From contig NC_085921.1 in the NCBI RefSeq assembly GCF_035222485.1, forward strand, positions 4,216,001-4,280,000: a DNA stretch of 64,000 bases, in the 5' to 3' direction. Source of the stretch: Podospora pseudoanserina. Lineage: Eukaryota > Ascomycota > Sordariomycetes > Sordariales > Podosporaceae. This document shows, in pieces, positions 1-10,781 of the stretch (position 1 is its first letter; the number at the start of each line of letters is the position of its first letter). Position numbers and translations under genes: made by a program. The notes under the pieces are model-generated. The model saw only the letters and a program-made list of their open reading frames with translations. It made no database searches and was not told the origin of the DNA.

Positions 1-1
1 T

Positions 2-763
2 GCCCGCACCGGCAAGGTCCCCATCGCCTTCCGCGGCACTGTGGTTGGTATCAGCCGCACCCCCACGGCCAAGTTGTTGGATGTTGTCTTTGACGTCACG
101 TTCATGAGCGGCACTACTCTCGGTGGCCGCTGTCCGCCGTTCCGCGGGCAGACTGTGCCGTCTACTACTCTTCTCAACCTTACCGGACGGCAGGTTGTTG
201 CCGGTTCCAAGAACCAGCTCGCTCGCCAGCCCGTCACACCATCAGTTACCACCTTGACTACTCATGGCGGGTATCACATGCACCAGGGCAAGCGTCTGCA
301 AGATGCCGGTGCTCCTTCTCAAGCTGCTTGGGGACGGGGTGGACGGGGTGGTCGCGGCGGTGGCAGAGGTGGGTACGGTGGACCCAGCCAGGACGGCAGC
401 AATGGTTCTGCTTCTGCTCCGCCGATGTATGGGGCTGTTCCGCCCCCTTCCAGCCTTGATGCTCCTAGGGGAGGAAGAGCGCGCGGACGTGGTCGCGGCA
501 ATGGTGGTCAGAGGGGAGGGCAACAGCACAACAACCTTGCCTTCCGCCCTGCGCCTCAGCAGCAGCAGCAGCAGGTTGATGGTCAGAATGGGGAAAATTC
601 ACGTGGAGGCCGTGGCGGGAGAGGTGGCTTTAGAGGAGCGCCTTATGCTGGCCGGGGCAGAGGTGGTCCTCGTGGTGGCGCTCGAGGTGGCCAGGGTCAG
701 GGTCAGGGTCAGCAGCAGCAGCAGCATCAACAAAGCGTGGCGATTCCTCCTTCCGCGAGCTAG
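2..763 (+). CDS. XRN1: 5'-3' exoribonuclease Xrn1, C-terminal end (partial)
   Basis: The frame is open from the left edge to the TAG at 761-763, so only the last ~253 residues are present. Xrn1/Kem1 is the cytoplasmic 5'-3' exonuclease that degrades decapped mRNA. The first ~80 residues look like the SH3-like C-terminal part of the Xrn1 core; the segment FMSGTTLGGRC is typical of the family. The tail is low-complexity: many RGG/GRGG repeats, two runs of Gln (CAG repeats near 559-573 and 713-725) and Pro/Ala-rich stretches, as expected for the disordered tail that binds RNA and decapping partners. The catalytic domain lies outside the window. I see no intron in this part. Recognition rests on the SH3-like stretch plus the RGG tail, and the orthology is likely rather than proven. 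Confidence 0.85.
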   Translation, partial: ARTGKVPIAFRGTVVGISRTPTAKLLDVVFDVTFMSGTTLGGRCPPFRGQTVPSTTLLNLTGRQVVAGSKNQLARQPVTPSVTTLTTHGGYHMHQGKRLQDAGAPSQAAWGRGGRGGRGGGRGGYGGPSQDGSNGSASAPPMYGAVPPPSSLDAPRGGRARGRGRGNGGQRGGQQHNNLAFRPAPQQQQQQVDGQNGENSRGGRGGRGGFRGAPYAGRGRGGPRGGARGGQGQGQGQQQQQHQQSVAIPPSAS

Positions 764-1330
764 ATGTTCTCGAGGGGCTATCCCTGAGCTTAACGTTGCC
801 ACGGATCTAATGGGTTTAGGGCGGGCACCTCATGAATGACGATGACGATGACACACATCAAGGCCTGGTTGGGTTCGGTTTGGACTTGGAACAATGGACA
901 AGTTGGGAAAATGGTTTCCGGCTATATGGTTCTGGGTTCAAAAAAATGTCTAGAGGGCGGATATGGATTGTCATCAGGGTCAGCGCGGAATTTCTGTTGT
1001 TGAATTGGTATGGTGTATGGGTATATATCAACAAGCGTTTAGTAGTTGATGATTGAGTATTTATTGTCTTGTTGGAGCAACGCTGTAGGGATTAGAAATT
1101 GGAGTAGCCATTGTGCAACGAGGTGTCAAGTTCAAAATGTGGTCCAAATCTCAATCAGAAGCCCACTCTCTGATGGCACACACCTCTCGACGAAACCGCC
1201 AACACAGAGGTTGCATAAGACGGGTGGTTTTACAGTCTTGGACATTTAGCATATCACCATGATATTATGAAAGCCTGTCGTACACTCACTACCTTTCGAT
1301 TAAAAGAAAAGCTGGTTTGTTTGCACAACT
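764..1330. other. Gene-free stretch downstream of XRN1
   Basis: This holds the 3' UTR of XRN1 and spacer DNA. Short open frames exist but have no recognisable motif, no matching splice signals and no codon bias. I see no RNA gene. Confidence 0.5.
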
Positions 1331-1471
1331 GTGTTAAAGGGCAATTCCTCAGTATTTCAATGGTATCGGTATGTCTCGATATACACTATTTTCTACAATT
1401 TTACCACCTCATCCATCAAGTATTTAAACACCCGTCCCCCCCCCCTCCCTCCCATTGGACTTCTTTCCCTT

Positions 1472-1504
<33 letters not shown>

Positions 1505-1882
1505 TCCATTCACCACCAGCCAAAACAACCGAGTAAGTCAACCCCACCAACTAACCAACCCAACTCCTACAAAAAGCCTCCCCCCACCACCGTAACAGCC
1601 CTCTCCCTCTGCGACCACTGCCTCCATTCAGCAGTGGGAACATCCCCCTTCTGCTACTGCAACACCCGGCTCGGGTGCGGCAGCTTGGGGTGTGAGCACG
1701 AGTGCTTTAAGTGGAAGAAGATGCCGGTTTTTGAGCCGGAGAGAAAGAAGAAGAATGGGGGTGAGGATGAGGATAAAAAGAAGAAGAAGAAGAAGAAGAA
1801 GAAGAAGGGGGTGAAGAAAACAAGAAGAAGCAAAGGGACGGCAAGATTGAGAGCCTTGGATGGTGTGGTATATGAAGTTTGA
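1331..1882 (+). CDS. Cys-rich reading frame lacking a start codon (possible exon or relic)
   Basis: An open frame to the TGA at 1880-1882 contains a compact cysteine cluster (about 1610-1710) spaced C-x2-C-x10-C-x-C-N-x4-C-x4-C-x2-C, followed by a highly basic Lys-rich tail made by a GAA/AAG repeat. The frame has no ATG before the cysteine cluster; its left part runs through a TCA microsatellite. A strong donor-like GTAAGT at 1533 with CTAAC at 1551 and an AG at 1575-1576 could mark an intron, but I could not connect it in frame to an upstream ATG exon. The Cys pattern resembles that of the 112-residue protein encoded on the other strand at 2949-3287. It may be a real zinc-binding small protein with a missed first exon, or a relic. 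Function unknown. Confidence 0.3.
1472..1504. repeat. (TCA)n microsatellite
   Basis: About eleven uninterrupted TCA units just upstream of the Cys-rich frame. A second triplet array, (AAG)n, lies at about 1777-1807 inside that frame and makes its poly-Lys stretch. Confidence 0.9.
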
Positions 1883-2653
1883 TTAAGATGGATTTGACTA
1901 CCCTCCCATGCCATAGGTGAGTTTTTGCAAGATACACAGTTGGAGGGAAGAGGTAAGTCAGCCAGGACATGATGATTCTTTCTCTCCCTGGTGAAGAGAG
2001 GGGTGTGTAGATGCCCTGGATGTTGATCAGTTAATATGATAGTTTTTTTTTTTTTTTTTGGGGGGGTTTGGGCAAACCCAAACTAATTAATCTTTTGATT
2101 TTGTGTGATAGTAATAATATTAATAATAACAATAATAATAATAATCGTGATGATGTATGTGACCTTCCATTGTTAACAGAATTACCTTTTCAGTACGCGA
2201 CACAAGGATCCAATCGATCGCTTGAAATTGTGCAGAATAATTGTGATGATGTGAACTTGTTATCTTGACCTTTTCCTTTGAAAGAGTCGAGATAAAAATG
2301 GCATTGTATTAATATTGTGATGTGACTTTTGGGATTATAATAGCATTTGGGAGAAAGAATGGTTAATGTATAGCTGTATAGAAACAATCTAGCTAGCTAG
2401 GTGGTATTGCATAAATCATGGCATATTCAAACGCTGGTTGCCTGGGTGTGATGACGGGCAGGCATCACCACATATACATATACATATATAGATATACATA
2501 CATACATACCACTGGGGCAAGCAAGCATTGACAGTCACTCTTGTAATTTTTGACGGCGATCACGCTGGTATTGTGCAGCTGTCCGTCCGTCCTGCCCTGC
2601 TGGCCGTATGACGCTTGGGTTGAATGAGAGAATATACAAAGTTACGTCCACAT

Positions 2654-2684
<31 letters not shown>

Positions 2685-2948
2685 CTTTGCAAATTGGAGA
2701 CTCTTGCTTTTCGTCTTGGGAAATATATATATATATATATTATTGATACAGTTGTTCGCCAAAAGTTAAATTAAAAGTTACTCTTTTACCAACCCGAGAA
2801 GAAAAATAGAGTACCATGCTCATCTCCACCAGCAAGATAGATTATCGTGTGTCCTTTCCCTAACAATCGATCATGCTTGTGTTATCCACTCACCTCGCAC
2901 ATCATACATTCCGAGTGCTCACCTGCTCGTTCCTGACAATCTTGTTTG
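1883..2948. repeat. Microsatellite-rich, AT-rich intergenic stretch
   Basis: No gene is visible. The stretch carries a T17 run followed by G7 (2043-2066), AAT/AATA repeats (about 2110-2146), TACATA/CATA repeats (about 2470-2510), and two (TA)n arrays (2663-2684 and 2722-2742). Such a density of simple repeats within 700 bases is unusual for the window. The Cys-rich frames on either side point toward it (convergent). Confidence 0.8.
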
Positions 2949-3287
2949 TTACTTCCAGCGCCAAATCTCCTCCCCTTTCTTGCACCTGTCAGTGTAAACG
3001 CCCCTGCTCCTCTCCCGGCGTTGAACCCGCCCTTTGGGAGAGAAGTCGATGTCGTCGTACTCATTGTAGTAGTAGTAGTAGTAGTCAGAGTAGTCGTACC
3101 CTTCTTCAAAGTGTTCCTCAAGGTCAGTAGCTGTGTACCTACTGACCAGAAGTTCCGATAGGTGGTGTACGCAGGATGGGTCGTAGCACCCGGGGTTGTA
3201 GGTGTCATTGCAGCAGACAACTCCTGCTCTGGTTGAGGCCCAGCAAGGCCCGCAGAAGTGGGGATGGGGACGTGTCATGCGAGCCAT
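2949..3287 (-). CDS. Small Cys-rich hypothetical protein
   Basis: A 112-residue protein in one exon, ATG at 3285-3287. I do not recognise a named family. Residues 12-42 hold six cysteines spaced C-x2-C-x9-C-C-N-x6-C-x4-C followed by V-H-H, suggestive of metal binding or disulfides. The middle is acidic and Tyr-rich, with six consecutive Tyr encoded by a TAC repeat. The C-terminus is basic and ends in WRWK. No signal peptide is evident, which argues for an intracellular zinc-binding protein over a secreted disulfide-rich one. A TATA-like element lies about 255 bases upstream. The cysteine arrangement parallels that of the open frame at 1331-1882 on the opposite strand. Codon use looks coding (GC-rich third positions). 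Confidence 0.55.
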   Translation of the reverse strand: MARMTRPHPHFCGPCWASTRAGVVCCNDTYNPGCYDPSCVHHLSELLVSRYTATDLEEHFEEGYDYSDYYYYYYNEYDDIDFSPKGRVQRRERSRGVYTDRCKKGEEIWRWK

Positions 3288-3540
3288 GATGCCGTTTTGT
3301 TGGGGGATGGGGGGTTAAGAAAGGTTTGACCTTACTTGCTTTGCTTTGGGGGGAAAGTGTGTGTGTGTGTGTGTTGGGTTGCAAGTAGTAGTTAGTCTGA
3401 AGACAATAGAACGTGTATGTGGTATGTGTGTGTGATGAGACAAGTTGGTCTGTGATCAAAAGTGAGTCTTGATTGGAATGATGACTGATGATTGCGATGA
3501 TGAGAAAAGAATGGTAGTTGAAGGTGAGAGGTGGAAAGGG

Positions 3541-3548
3541 CTTAAATA
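3541..3548 (-). promoter_or_regulatory. TATA-like box for the Cys-rich gene
   Basis: On the minus strand this reads TATTTAAG. It sits upstream of the ATG at 3287; the leader between them contains a GT-dinucleotide run at about 3357-3374 (CA on the minus strand). Position and orientation fit a core promoter; not proven. Confidence 0.35.
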
Positions 3549-4166
3549 CACGAGAGATAGGGCCTTGAGCAAGAGTTTGTTGGCAAGGACAGCAAGATTG
3601 AACGAACAACAGTTATATTGAGAGCAGTACAATAGCTTTGTTCAAGAGTTGTAGCCTAAGAGGTCAATCTTAGATGGTGTGATAAGTCAAAAATGGTGGG
3701 TTGGTGATGGGATTGGGCAATTGTTTTGATAGCCCCTTTTTGGTTCTTTGTTTTGTTACCTGGCGGCCTGACAGTCACTCCGAGTTCTCAACAAAATCGG
3801 TGCCTTGAGTAGGTATCCAAGATAGCCTACAATGTTCGAGATTGTCTAACGGCCATGCACAGACATCGTGGAGAGACATGAAATTCGAGGACTGTAAACA
3901 AAGCAGTCATGCGTATAATTTCTCTTGTATATATCATCCAAATAAGCCTTCTCGCACCCAAAAAGTTGTTGCTTAGTCCATTAAGCCTCTGGTATCGTGG
4001 AATCGAATGTAAAACTTCGTCCAAAAAAAAAGAAGATTGGTATCATAGAATCGAAATTTGTGTGTAAAATCTTTCCCACCGAGAAGCAAATCCCCCATCA
4101 AAGTTCCCTTCCCTTTCATAACCATTCTTTCAACAGTTCGAGACATCTCTCATCAACAAAAGAAAT
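3549..4166. other. Intergenic stretch between the Cys-rich gene and the EH-like gene
   Basis: Holds the upstream region of the gene at 2949-3287 and the 3' flank of the gene at 4167-5926. I see no supported gene, repeat or RNA here. Confidence 0.5.
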
Positions 4167-5926
4167 CTAAGACCTCCCCAACGGCGAGGGGGAACTCTCA
4201 ACTAGTGTGTCCGGACTGCTGATGCCGCCACTCCCATCACTCAACTCCCTCTTTACCGCGGGAATGGTAGGCGGTGACAGCAAACCCTCATCCTTGAGGA
4301 CATCCTTCCCTTTGCCCTTGTCCTCGGTCTTCTCTTCCTTTATTGTTCGCAGAATTGGTGGCTCCGCAACAACAGGTTTGATCGTCTTTTCTGGTTTGGG
4401 CTGCTGTGTTGCTGTTGTTGGCTGAGGCGTGGCGGTGGAAGCAGGCTCAACCACAACACCAGTCAGGGGGGCCACTGGTATGATCCTCTTGTCTATCTTC
4501 AGCACCTCCTTCGCCAATGCCCGGATCCCATCGTAGATTATGTCCGGCTGCTCAAACAGCAGTAGTGATGACGGAGGCTGCGAATCAACCCGGGAAGTGT
4601 GCAGCACCGAGTACGAGCCGTGCGCCCAGGCAGGTGGATAGAATGTCGACTGTGCTCTTCCCTGGTTTCCACCAATACCAGACAAATCAAGCTGCTCCAC
4701 ATCGTCCTTTTCGTTCGTTGCTGCTGGTGCTGCAGTCGCTGTCGAGGAAGAGTACGAACTCGCAAAGACCGTAATCGCAACTTTCGGCTTTGTTGGTGTT
4801 TTCGCCGGCAGCTGATGAGAAGAGTGATGCAGCGAAGTTCCCGACCAAAACCGCAACAGCCCTTCCGGTCCAGGTAACCAGGCCAAGTTCGTAAGTGTGA
4901 TCAATTCCTCTCTTGTGAATGTCCCTGTTGATCCTACAACCCCACCATTGCCGCTGGCGATTTGTCGCAGGTGCCTCAACACGAAAGCCAGCATTCCAAC
5001 TGGGGAGTCACACAGTCCGTATGCTAGGGTATTTGGGTCTCTTATCTCTGTGATTGGTGGTGAAGGAGGGTGGGAGTAGTACCCTAGGAAGTCCCGCTCT
5101 TCATAGCCAGCCACACCACCCCTGAAGAACCAGGCTAGAGACCATTTTGCGAATTCGATGGGTGAGCTTGTGAGTTTTGGCGCGGAGAGGACAGGGGAGA
5201 TTAGATGGGTTCCCAGGCAGGAGTCAGAGTAGGTCGCTGAGATGGCGTGGGCGAGGTGGAAGTCGATTTGGGATGGCGAAGAGGAGCCAGGGGACGTGTT
5301 TGTTGTCAGGTAGTGCCTATAGCCCAATCGAGAGGTCATTAGTGTATTAAATATCGAGGCCGTGGCGTCTATGGGTGAGCGGTTCGCGGGAATGGAGTCG
5401 GAGAAGCCCAATCCTGGCAAAGAGGGTATGACGACGTGAAAAGCTTGATGAGTCGGGTCGGATGGGGTTGTGAGGGGGTTGATGAGGTGGGAGAGGGAGA
5501 GGTTGGTTAGTGGGAATGGTGGCAGCACCAAGAGAGGAAGAGCGTTGGTGGAAGAGGACCGGGCATGGATGAAGTGAATCCTGAGAGGGGATGCCGATTC
5601 CGACAAGGCAATCGAGGTCCGAAACTGGGGGATGTTGGCGTTGAGGTTGGACTCGATATCGCGAAAGTTGTACTTTTCAAGCCAGTAGTCAATCAGCGGC
5701 TCGATAACAGGCTTTGGCTCCCACCACACGGTCGACTTTGGCAGAGACCCCTCATGAGGCAGTCTAGTGAGCTCAAGCTTCTGTCGTGCGAGGTGGAGAT
5801 GCCTCGTCGGAACCTGTACAACCTGTCAGTCTTACGAACCACTCTGAAAAGAAGACGGACACTTACATGTATCTTGTACGGCCTGACCTCATCGGCAGCC
5901 GGCGATCCCACCACAGCGTCCGCCAT
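4167..5926 (-). CDS. Epoxide hydrolase N-terminal-like alpha/beta-hydrolase, probably inactive
   Basis: Two exons, 5926-5867 and 5813-4167, give 568 residues. The intron (5814-5866) has a GTAAGT donor and a CTGAC branch site, and splicing rebuilds the EHN-type sequence PYKIHVPTRHLHLAR. Residues ~14-120 match the EHN domain that precedes the alpha/beta-hydrolase core in microsomal-type epoxide hydrolases (WWEPKPVIEPLIDYW at about 47-62; PSLPGLGFSDS near 150). Two expected core motifs are absent: the HGWP oxyanion motif is replaced by a PPFP stretch, and the nucleophile elbow (GGDWG in active members) is replaced by a Ser/Thr-rich segment (about 188-208). The usual GGHF histidine motif near the end is also missing. 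A ~120-residue charged, Pro/Ser-rich tail follows. The fold relationship is likely; activity is doubtful. The substrate is unknown. Confidence 0.75.
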
Positions 5927-7469
5927 ATTATGTCTTCAGTATTATACACCAACACAATTACCACGTTACTATTCGCATAGGTATGTTTCCAAACTCAAGA
6001 ACAACATATATCTGCTCTCGTTCAAACCTCAAGATAGACTGTCAAACGAACGACAAAACGATCGAACAAAAACAAAGCAAAAAAATAGTTGGGACGAGAA
6101 AAAACGAGGTGTGTTCCAAGAAAGGAAGAAGGGTTATCGGTAATTATAAGCGCATGAACCACACCACCACCACCACAACATTACATACATGCATCCCACC
6201 CCACACGCTATAACACAAATCCATGCCATGCCGCATTCTGCATCAATCACTTGCCGCGAATTTCCTTAGCTGATTCAACATTCATGTGTACAGTCCATAC
6301 AGTTCCTTATGTAAGTAATAAACCCATCAGGTCAACACCAGTCTCGTCACCCTACCCCGAACATTCCCCCTCCAACCACCCTCCCCCCCTCTAAACACCG
6401 AACTCTTCCTCCACCAAGCGGTCAAGGAAACAAAATGAAATGAAAGGAGCACCCCAACTCCATCCCCATCCCCATCCCCATCCCCATCACCCGGCGGCTG
6501 GCCGGTGGCTGGCTCCCGCCAACAACAAAACAAAACCGTTCAGGCAGGGCTGATCGGGAGTCCGGGGTGGAAGAGAGCACGCCAAAAGAAAGTGACAAGG
6601 ACAGTCTCGCAGTTTCGTCAGGAACAAATGCTCCCCCCCCTCCATGTCCACTAATTCCAGGGTCCTGGCCCGCGTGCACCAAGGGTCCAAACTGTGGCTA
6701 GTAATCCTCCCCTAACGCCTCTTATTGGATCACCACACCTTCAATACGCCACACCGGACCGTTATGATCAAAAAGTACATGAAACAGTGGCGGTGCTGAC
6801 GAAACGTCGTAGTGCAGATTTCGGAAATGATCAACCAAACCCAGCCTGACTGTGGCAGAAAAAATGTGGCTCGTTAGTACCCTTCCTTTCAGTGAAAACA
6901 AAAAAAAAACTTGGCTATTGTTCCTCATCTCATAACCCTCCCCTGAGATTCATTGGACCAAGACTTTATGCAAGTGCTCCCAAGGCCCGTTGCCACTCTC
7001 CCCGGATTGCCGAAATGCCGTTGTATGTGGCACTCTGCATCTGTGGTGTATGTAAAATGTGCTTGTTGAGTTACTATATTGCAGTAGTGCTCTCTCTGCT
7101 TCTGTACCTAATGCCTATCATGTCCCCCCCAATGCATATGATCTGCTCAACACACACGCAAGCAAACTTCATCATAACTCCGATGATCATGATGCTCAAC
7201 TGTGCACCCGTGTTCCCAAAAATAAAATGGTTCTAGGCCCCTTTTCCAGTGCGATGTGAGAGTGTGTGTCTTCAAGCCACACCATCCAGATCACAGAGTG
7301 GCGAGTGACGATCACCACAAAGTTCCCCCTTTTTCGCAGCACAGCCACATGTCATGATAACACACCAGACGCGCGCCCCCCCTATCTGTTCAGCAGAAAA
7401 ACATGTATAGCACTCGCCATCCAACCATCCTCTCCATGCTCTGTCAGAGCGTGAAGTGAGCGTCTAGTT
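5927..7469. other. Intergenic stretch, promoter of the EH-like gene and 3' side of HID1
   Basis: About 1.5 kb without a supported gene. It contains a CCCCAT hexamer repeat at 6461-6487, which yields spurious Gly-Met/Gly-Asp frames on the minus strand. No TATA box stands out. Confidence 0.5.
6461..6487. repeat. (CCCCAT)n minisatellite
   Basis: Four to five tandem CCCCAT/TCCCCA units in intergenic DNA. Confidence 0.85.
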
Positions 7470-10333
7470 CTAGCCGCCTCTCGGAGTCCCCCCAGTAGGC
7501 GCTTGACCTCCCGCTCCCGCCCCCCCGGCTCCTCCTCTCAAATTGATCTGCCCAATCCTCGACACAATATTACTCCCCACCGCGTCCACCGCCCCTCTCG
7601 GGCTCGTCAGGCTCGGTCCCTGAGGCGCCGTCTCCTGCACCCGGAAGAGCTTAATCTGCGTCGCGTTCCATATCCCCATCGTTCCCTTCGACACCTGCAC
7701 CTCGCTCGCAAAAATAAACCCCCACAGCAGGCTCTCGTACCACCCCAGTGCCAGCGGCGACCACTCAAACGAGTGCACCCTCGCCGGGGTCTGGTCCACA
7801 CCCACGAGCTGAATCTCCCTGATTTTGTCCAACGTCGCAGGCAGTGGCGGATCAGACGCGAAAGCCTGCCGTGGGATCAGAGCTGAAATCTGTTGGATCA
7901 ACGTCAAGATGGTGTGCAGTGGCAACTCTGGAAGCCACGTCTCGATCCATTGCGTTGATGGCTCAAAGATGCCGGAGACTGACTGTGACATGCTGCCCAG
8001 GCTGGTCGTGCTGTTCTGACGCGAGAAGGTCTGCGCTCCCGCCGGCATTTTGCCTCTAGCTTTTTCCGACATGCCGCGCAGCTGTCTCGGTACATCATCA
8101 TCGACCGGAGACGCGACAGAAGACGCCCGTGATGGATTCTCACTGGGGCTAGAAGCCGCCGGTGTAGGCCGCTCCTCATCATCACTGTCGTCGTCATCAT
8201 CGTCGCCAATAGCAAATGTCCCATCTTCCTCTGGAACATCGCCCGGTGCGGGTGCTCGTGAGGAAAGTGTTACCGGGCTTCTCAGACTCTCGAGTGAACT
8301 TCTAGTTGAGTCGGCTTGTAGCGGGTCATTTGAAGCCCCAGAATCCTTCCTCCGTCGGTTACGTCTTTCCATTTCTTCATGCCCGCTTTCCAGTGTAAAT
8401 GACCGGACGGCCTCGAACCTTTTCTTGTTTCTGAGTATCGCAAACACCAAGTGCGCGTTTTCTACGACACTATCAGTATGCAATCTTGGACTCTTTTTTT
8501 TTTTTTGGCAACAATACTTACGGATGTATTGGTGTTCAACGATCGAGTTGATCGCCTCCAACAATGACCGCAGTAACGAATGGTTGGTTTCATTGGCTAG
8601 GAGAAACGACGGCGAAGACATGGAGTTGAACAGGTGCATAATCTTGGAACAGGTAGGGGCGCTTAACCCATCCAGATAGGGCGCAATGTTGTTGATGATG
8701 GCCAGCAATGCAGGATAGATCGCTGTCAGTTTTCCCTGACTGGTTGTGATGAGAGCATAAATGGACTGTTGTTGTCAGTACCTCAGTATCTTGGACTGGA
8801 TTTAGACCAAGCAAAACAACTCACCTGAATGAGAAAATCAGCATACGTCCCCCTGAACCCCGCAATCCGAATCGCGGGGGGCAGAGTGTCCTGGGCATCA
8901 AACGACTTGTTCAAGTTTGTCCCAAAGTTTTTCTCTACGCTCAGCGTCTGCAGCAAGAAGGCACACATCCTCACCACACCTTGCTTGGAAGCATCGTTCT
9001 TGTACTCCAAGGCGTAGAACAAAATCAAAATGACAAAATCGTAGGCCCTTCCTGTGTCGATCAGGAAAGACCTGAATCGCTTGTTACATTGCGTCACCTC
9101 CCAGAACAACATTATGATCTCAGGGGCAAAGCGGACAGCGGCGTGAGCGCCTGGAATGTACGACCCCTGAAGGGGTTGGTTCAGCACTCGGGTCATGCCG
9201 TCCACGATGAACTGAAAATCTGAAGGCCTGTGTAAGCGGCCTAGGTAGTGTCGGTAGTGGTTTTTAGGTGTCGGGAGTTCTGGGTTTTCTGGGATGGTGT
9301 ATAGGAGGGTGGTTAGGAGGAATTGCAGGGTGGTGGTAACCAAGAGCTGCTTGGGATGGTTGGGCACCAGGGCGTTGTAGGGTGCTAGCCAGGTAGCTGG
9401 GTTATATTTCAGAGTCTACATTCGTTAGTTGTGGTCGTTATTCACAGTTCAAGCCTGGACATACCGTATTCAACAGCGAACAGAGCACCGAGAGCACCAC
9501 CTGCTTGTCGGGACAAGTGCAGATATAGGTGAGAGCCTTGGTCCCCGTCTGAGGCAGCGTCGCCAAAGACAAGTACATGCTCTTGCTGGTTAGCGTCAAA
9601 AGCAACCGAAGTATCTCACACCGATTGCTCTCATGCTCTTTGGTCGTGGCGATAGGTACTGTACAGCCAACGCCGGTCTGCCAGATGCTATAAGTGACCT
9701 TGGGCTTGCCATTTGGCACCTTGGTGACCGTCAAATCGGAGAAAAAGAGCAGGTCGGTGACGGTATCGATCAGCTCCTCAGCCAGAGGTTTCGCATCCTC
9801 GTACTCCACCACCGGTGTCTTGGGTACACCGTCTGCGCCATCAAACAGCACTTCACTCGCAATCGATGACTTTCTGGACCGTTTGCGCCGGGGAGCCCAG
9901 AAAAAGCTATCCTCCCAGTCCTGCAAGCTCTCCTTCTCGTAGATATAAGGCAGGACCCTCGTAAGAACGCGAACGCAGTTCAGCACCTCTCGATCTGGGG
10001 CAAGCTCGTGGTCGGGAAAGGAAGGGTGGTGACGAAGCATAAACAGGCGCCCGGTTACAGCTGTTATCAGCGTCTCCAGGTTCTCGAGCGCATTATCGCG
10101 GGTTCGTCGGACATCGGCCGGGGCAAAAAGACTGAAGATGTCGTCCGAGGACTCGGGGAGCTCCCAGAACTGGTGTGCAGCAGGTGTGTTAGCGTGACGT
10201 ATTGCCCTATCTAGCAGGCTGCTGGCTGTAAACGCACCTGAGCCCAGTATGGATCGTCAGCAGGAATATGGCGTTCCTCCGACAGTCTAAAGATGCCTTT
10301 CTTGAAGACTAGTTTGGAGTCGCTGGCACCCAT
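7470..10333 (-). CDS. HID1: Hid1 family protein
   Basis: Five exons: 10333-10238, 10169-9465, 9415-8825, 8765-8522 and 8461-7470. All four introns (68, 49, 59 and 60 bases) have consensus signals and together keep one frame of 875 residues. The N-terminus MGASDSKLVFKKGIFRLSEE is typical of the Hid1/Ecm30/dymeclin-like group (S. pombe Hid1/Ftp105, animal HID-1). Gly2 with Ser5/Ser6 fits an N-myristoylation signal. Family members are peripheral Golgi/trans-Golgi proteins; the fission yeast one anchors the deubiquitinase Ubp5 and the animal one supports dense-core vesicle formation. The body is helical with no obvious membrane span. An acidic, Ser-rich insert (about residues 590-690, with a DDDDDDSDDEE stretch) looks disordered. 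The C-terminus is Gly-rich. It shares a ~450-bp divergent promoter with SPC3. Confidence 0.88.
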
Positions 10334-10781
10334 TTTGGCGGTTATGTCAGGTGCATAGCATCCCGTCGTTCGGGGGGGAGTTGGATCGGGGATCGGGATC
10401 TGGATCGGGTGGTTTATAGCAGCATGTTCAGTACTTCACAGTGACCGCTGTCAAGCGGACAAGCTGGGTTACATCCCAGCAAGCCGCCCACTGATAAGAT
10501 CTACCATACATAACCCTAACGCTATTTCATTTGCAGAGCTTATCCCCGCTAAGTGCATATCAATCTGGCCTCAAGAGAACCTCCATTGTTAGCAGCCTCC
10601 GGCGCAACACCAAGCTTTCCCTTTGCGATATCCCCACGTTTCAACATCCAGTGCGCAAACACCGCCACCCCCCCCCCAACCAGCAAATGAACCCCCCGAG
10701 GTGACACCCTTATTCTCACCCAGGGAATCGACCCAATTCCCTTCTCAACCCACCGTGCAAGAGCGCACCCACCACATCACA
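10334..10781. promoter_or_regulatory. Divergent promoter between HID1 and SPC3
   Basis: 448 bases between the two start codons serve both genes. No consensus TATA box is evident; pyrimidine-rich tracts precede the SPC3 ATG. Inferred from gene orientation only. Confidence 0.5.
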
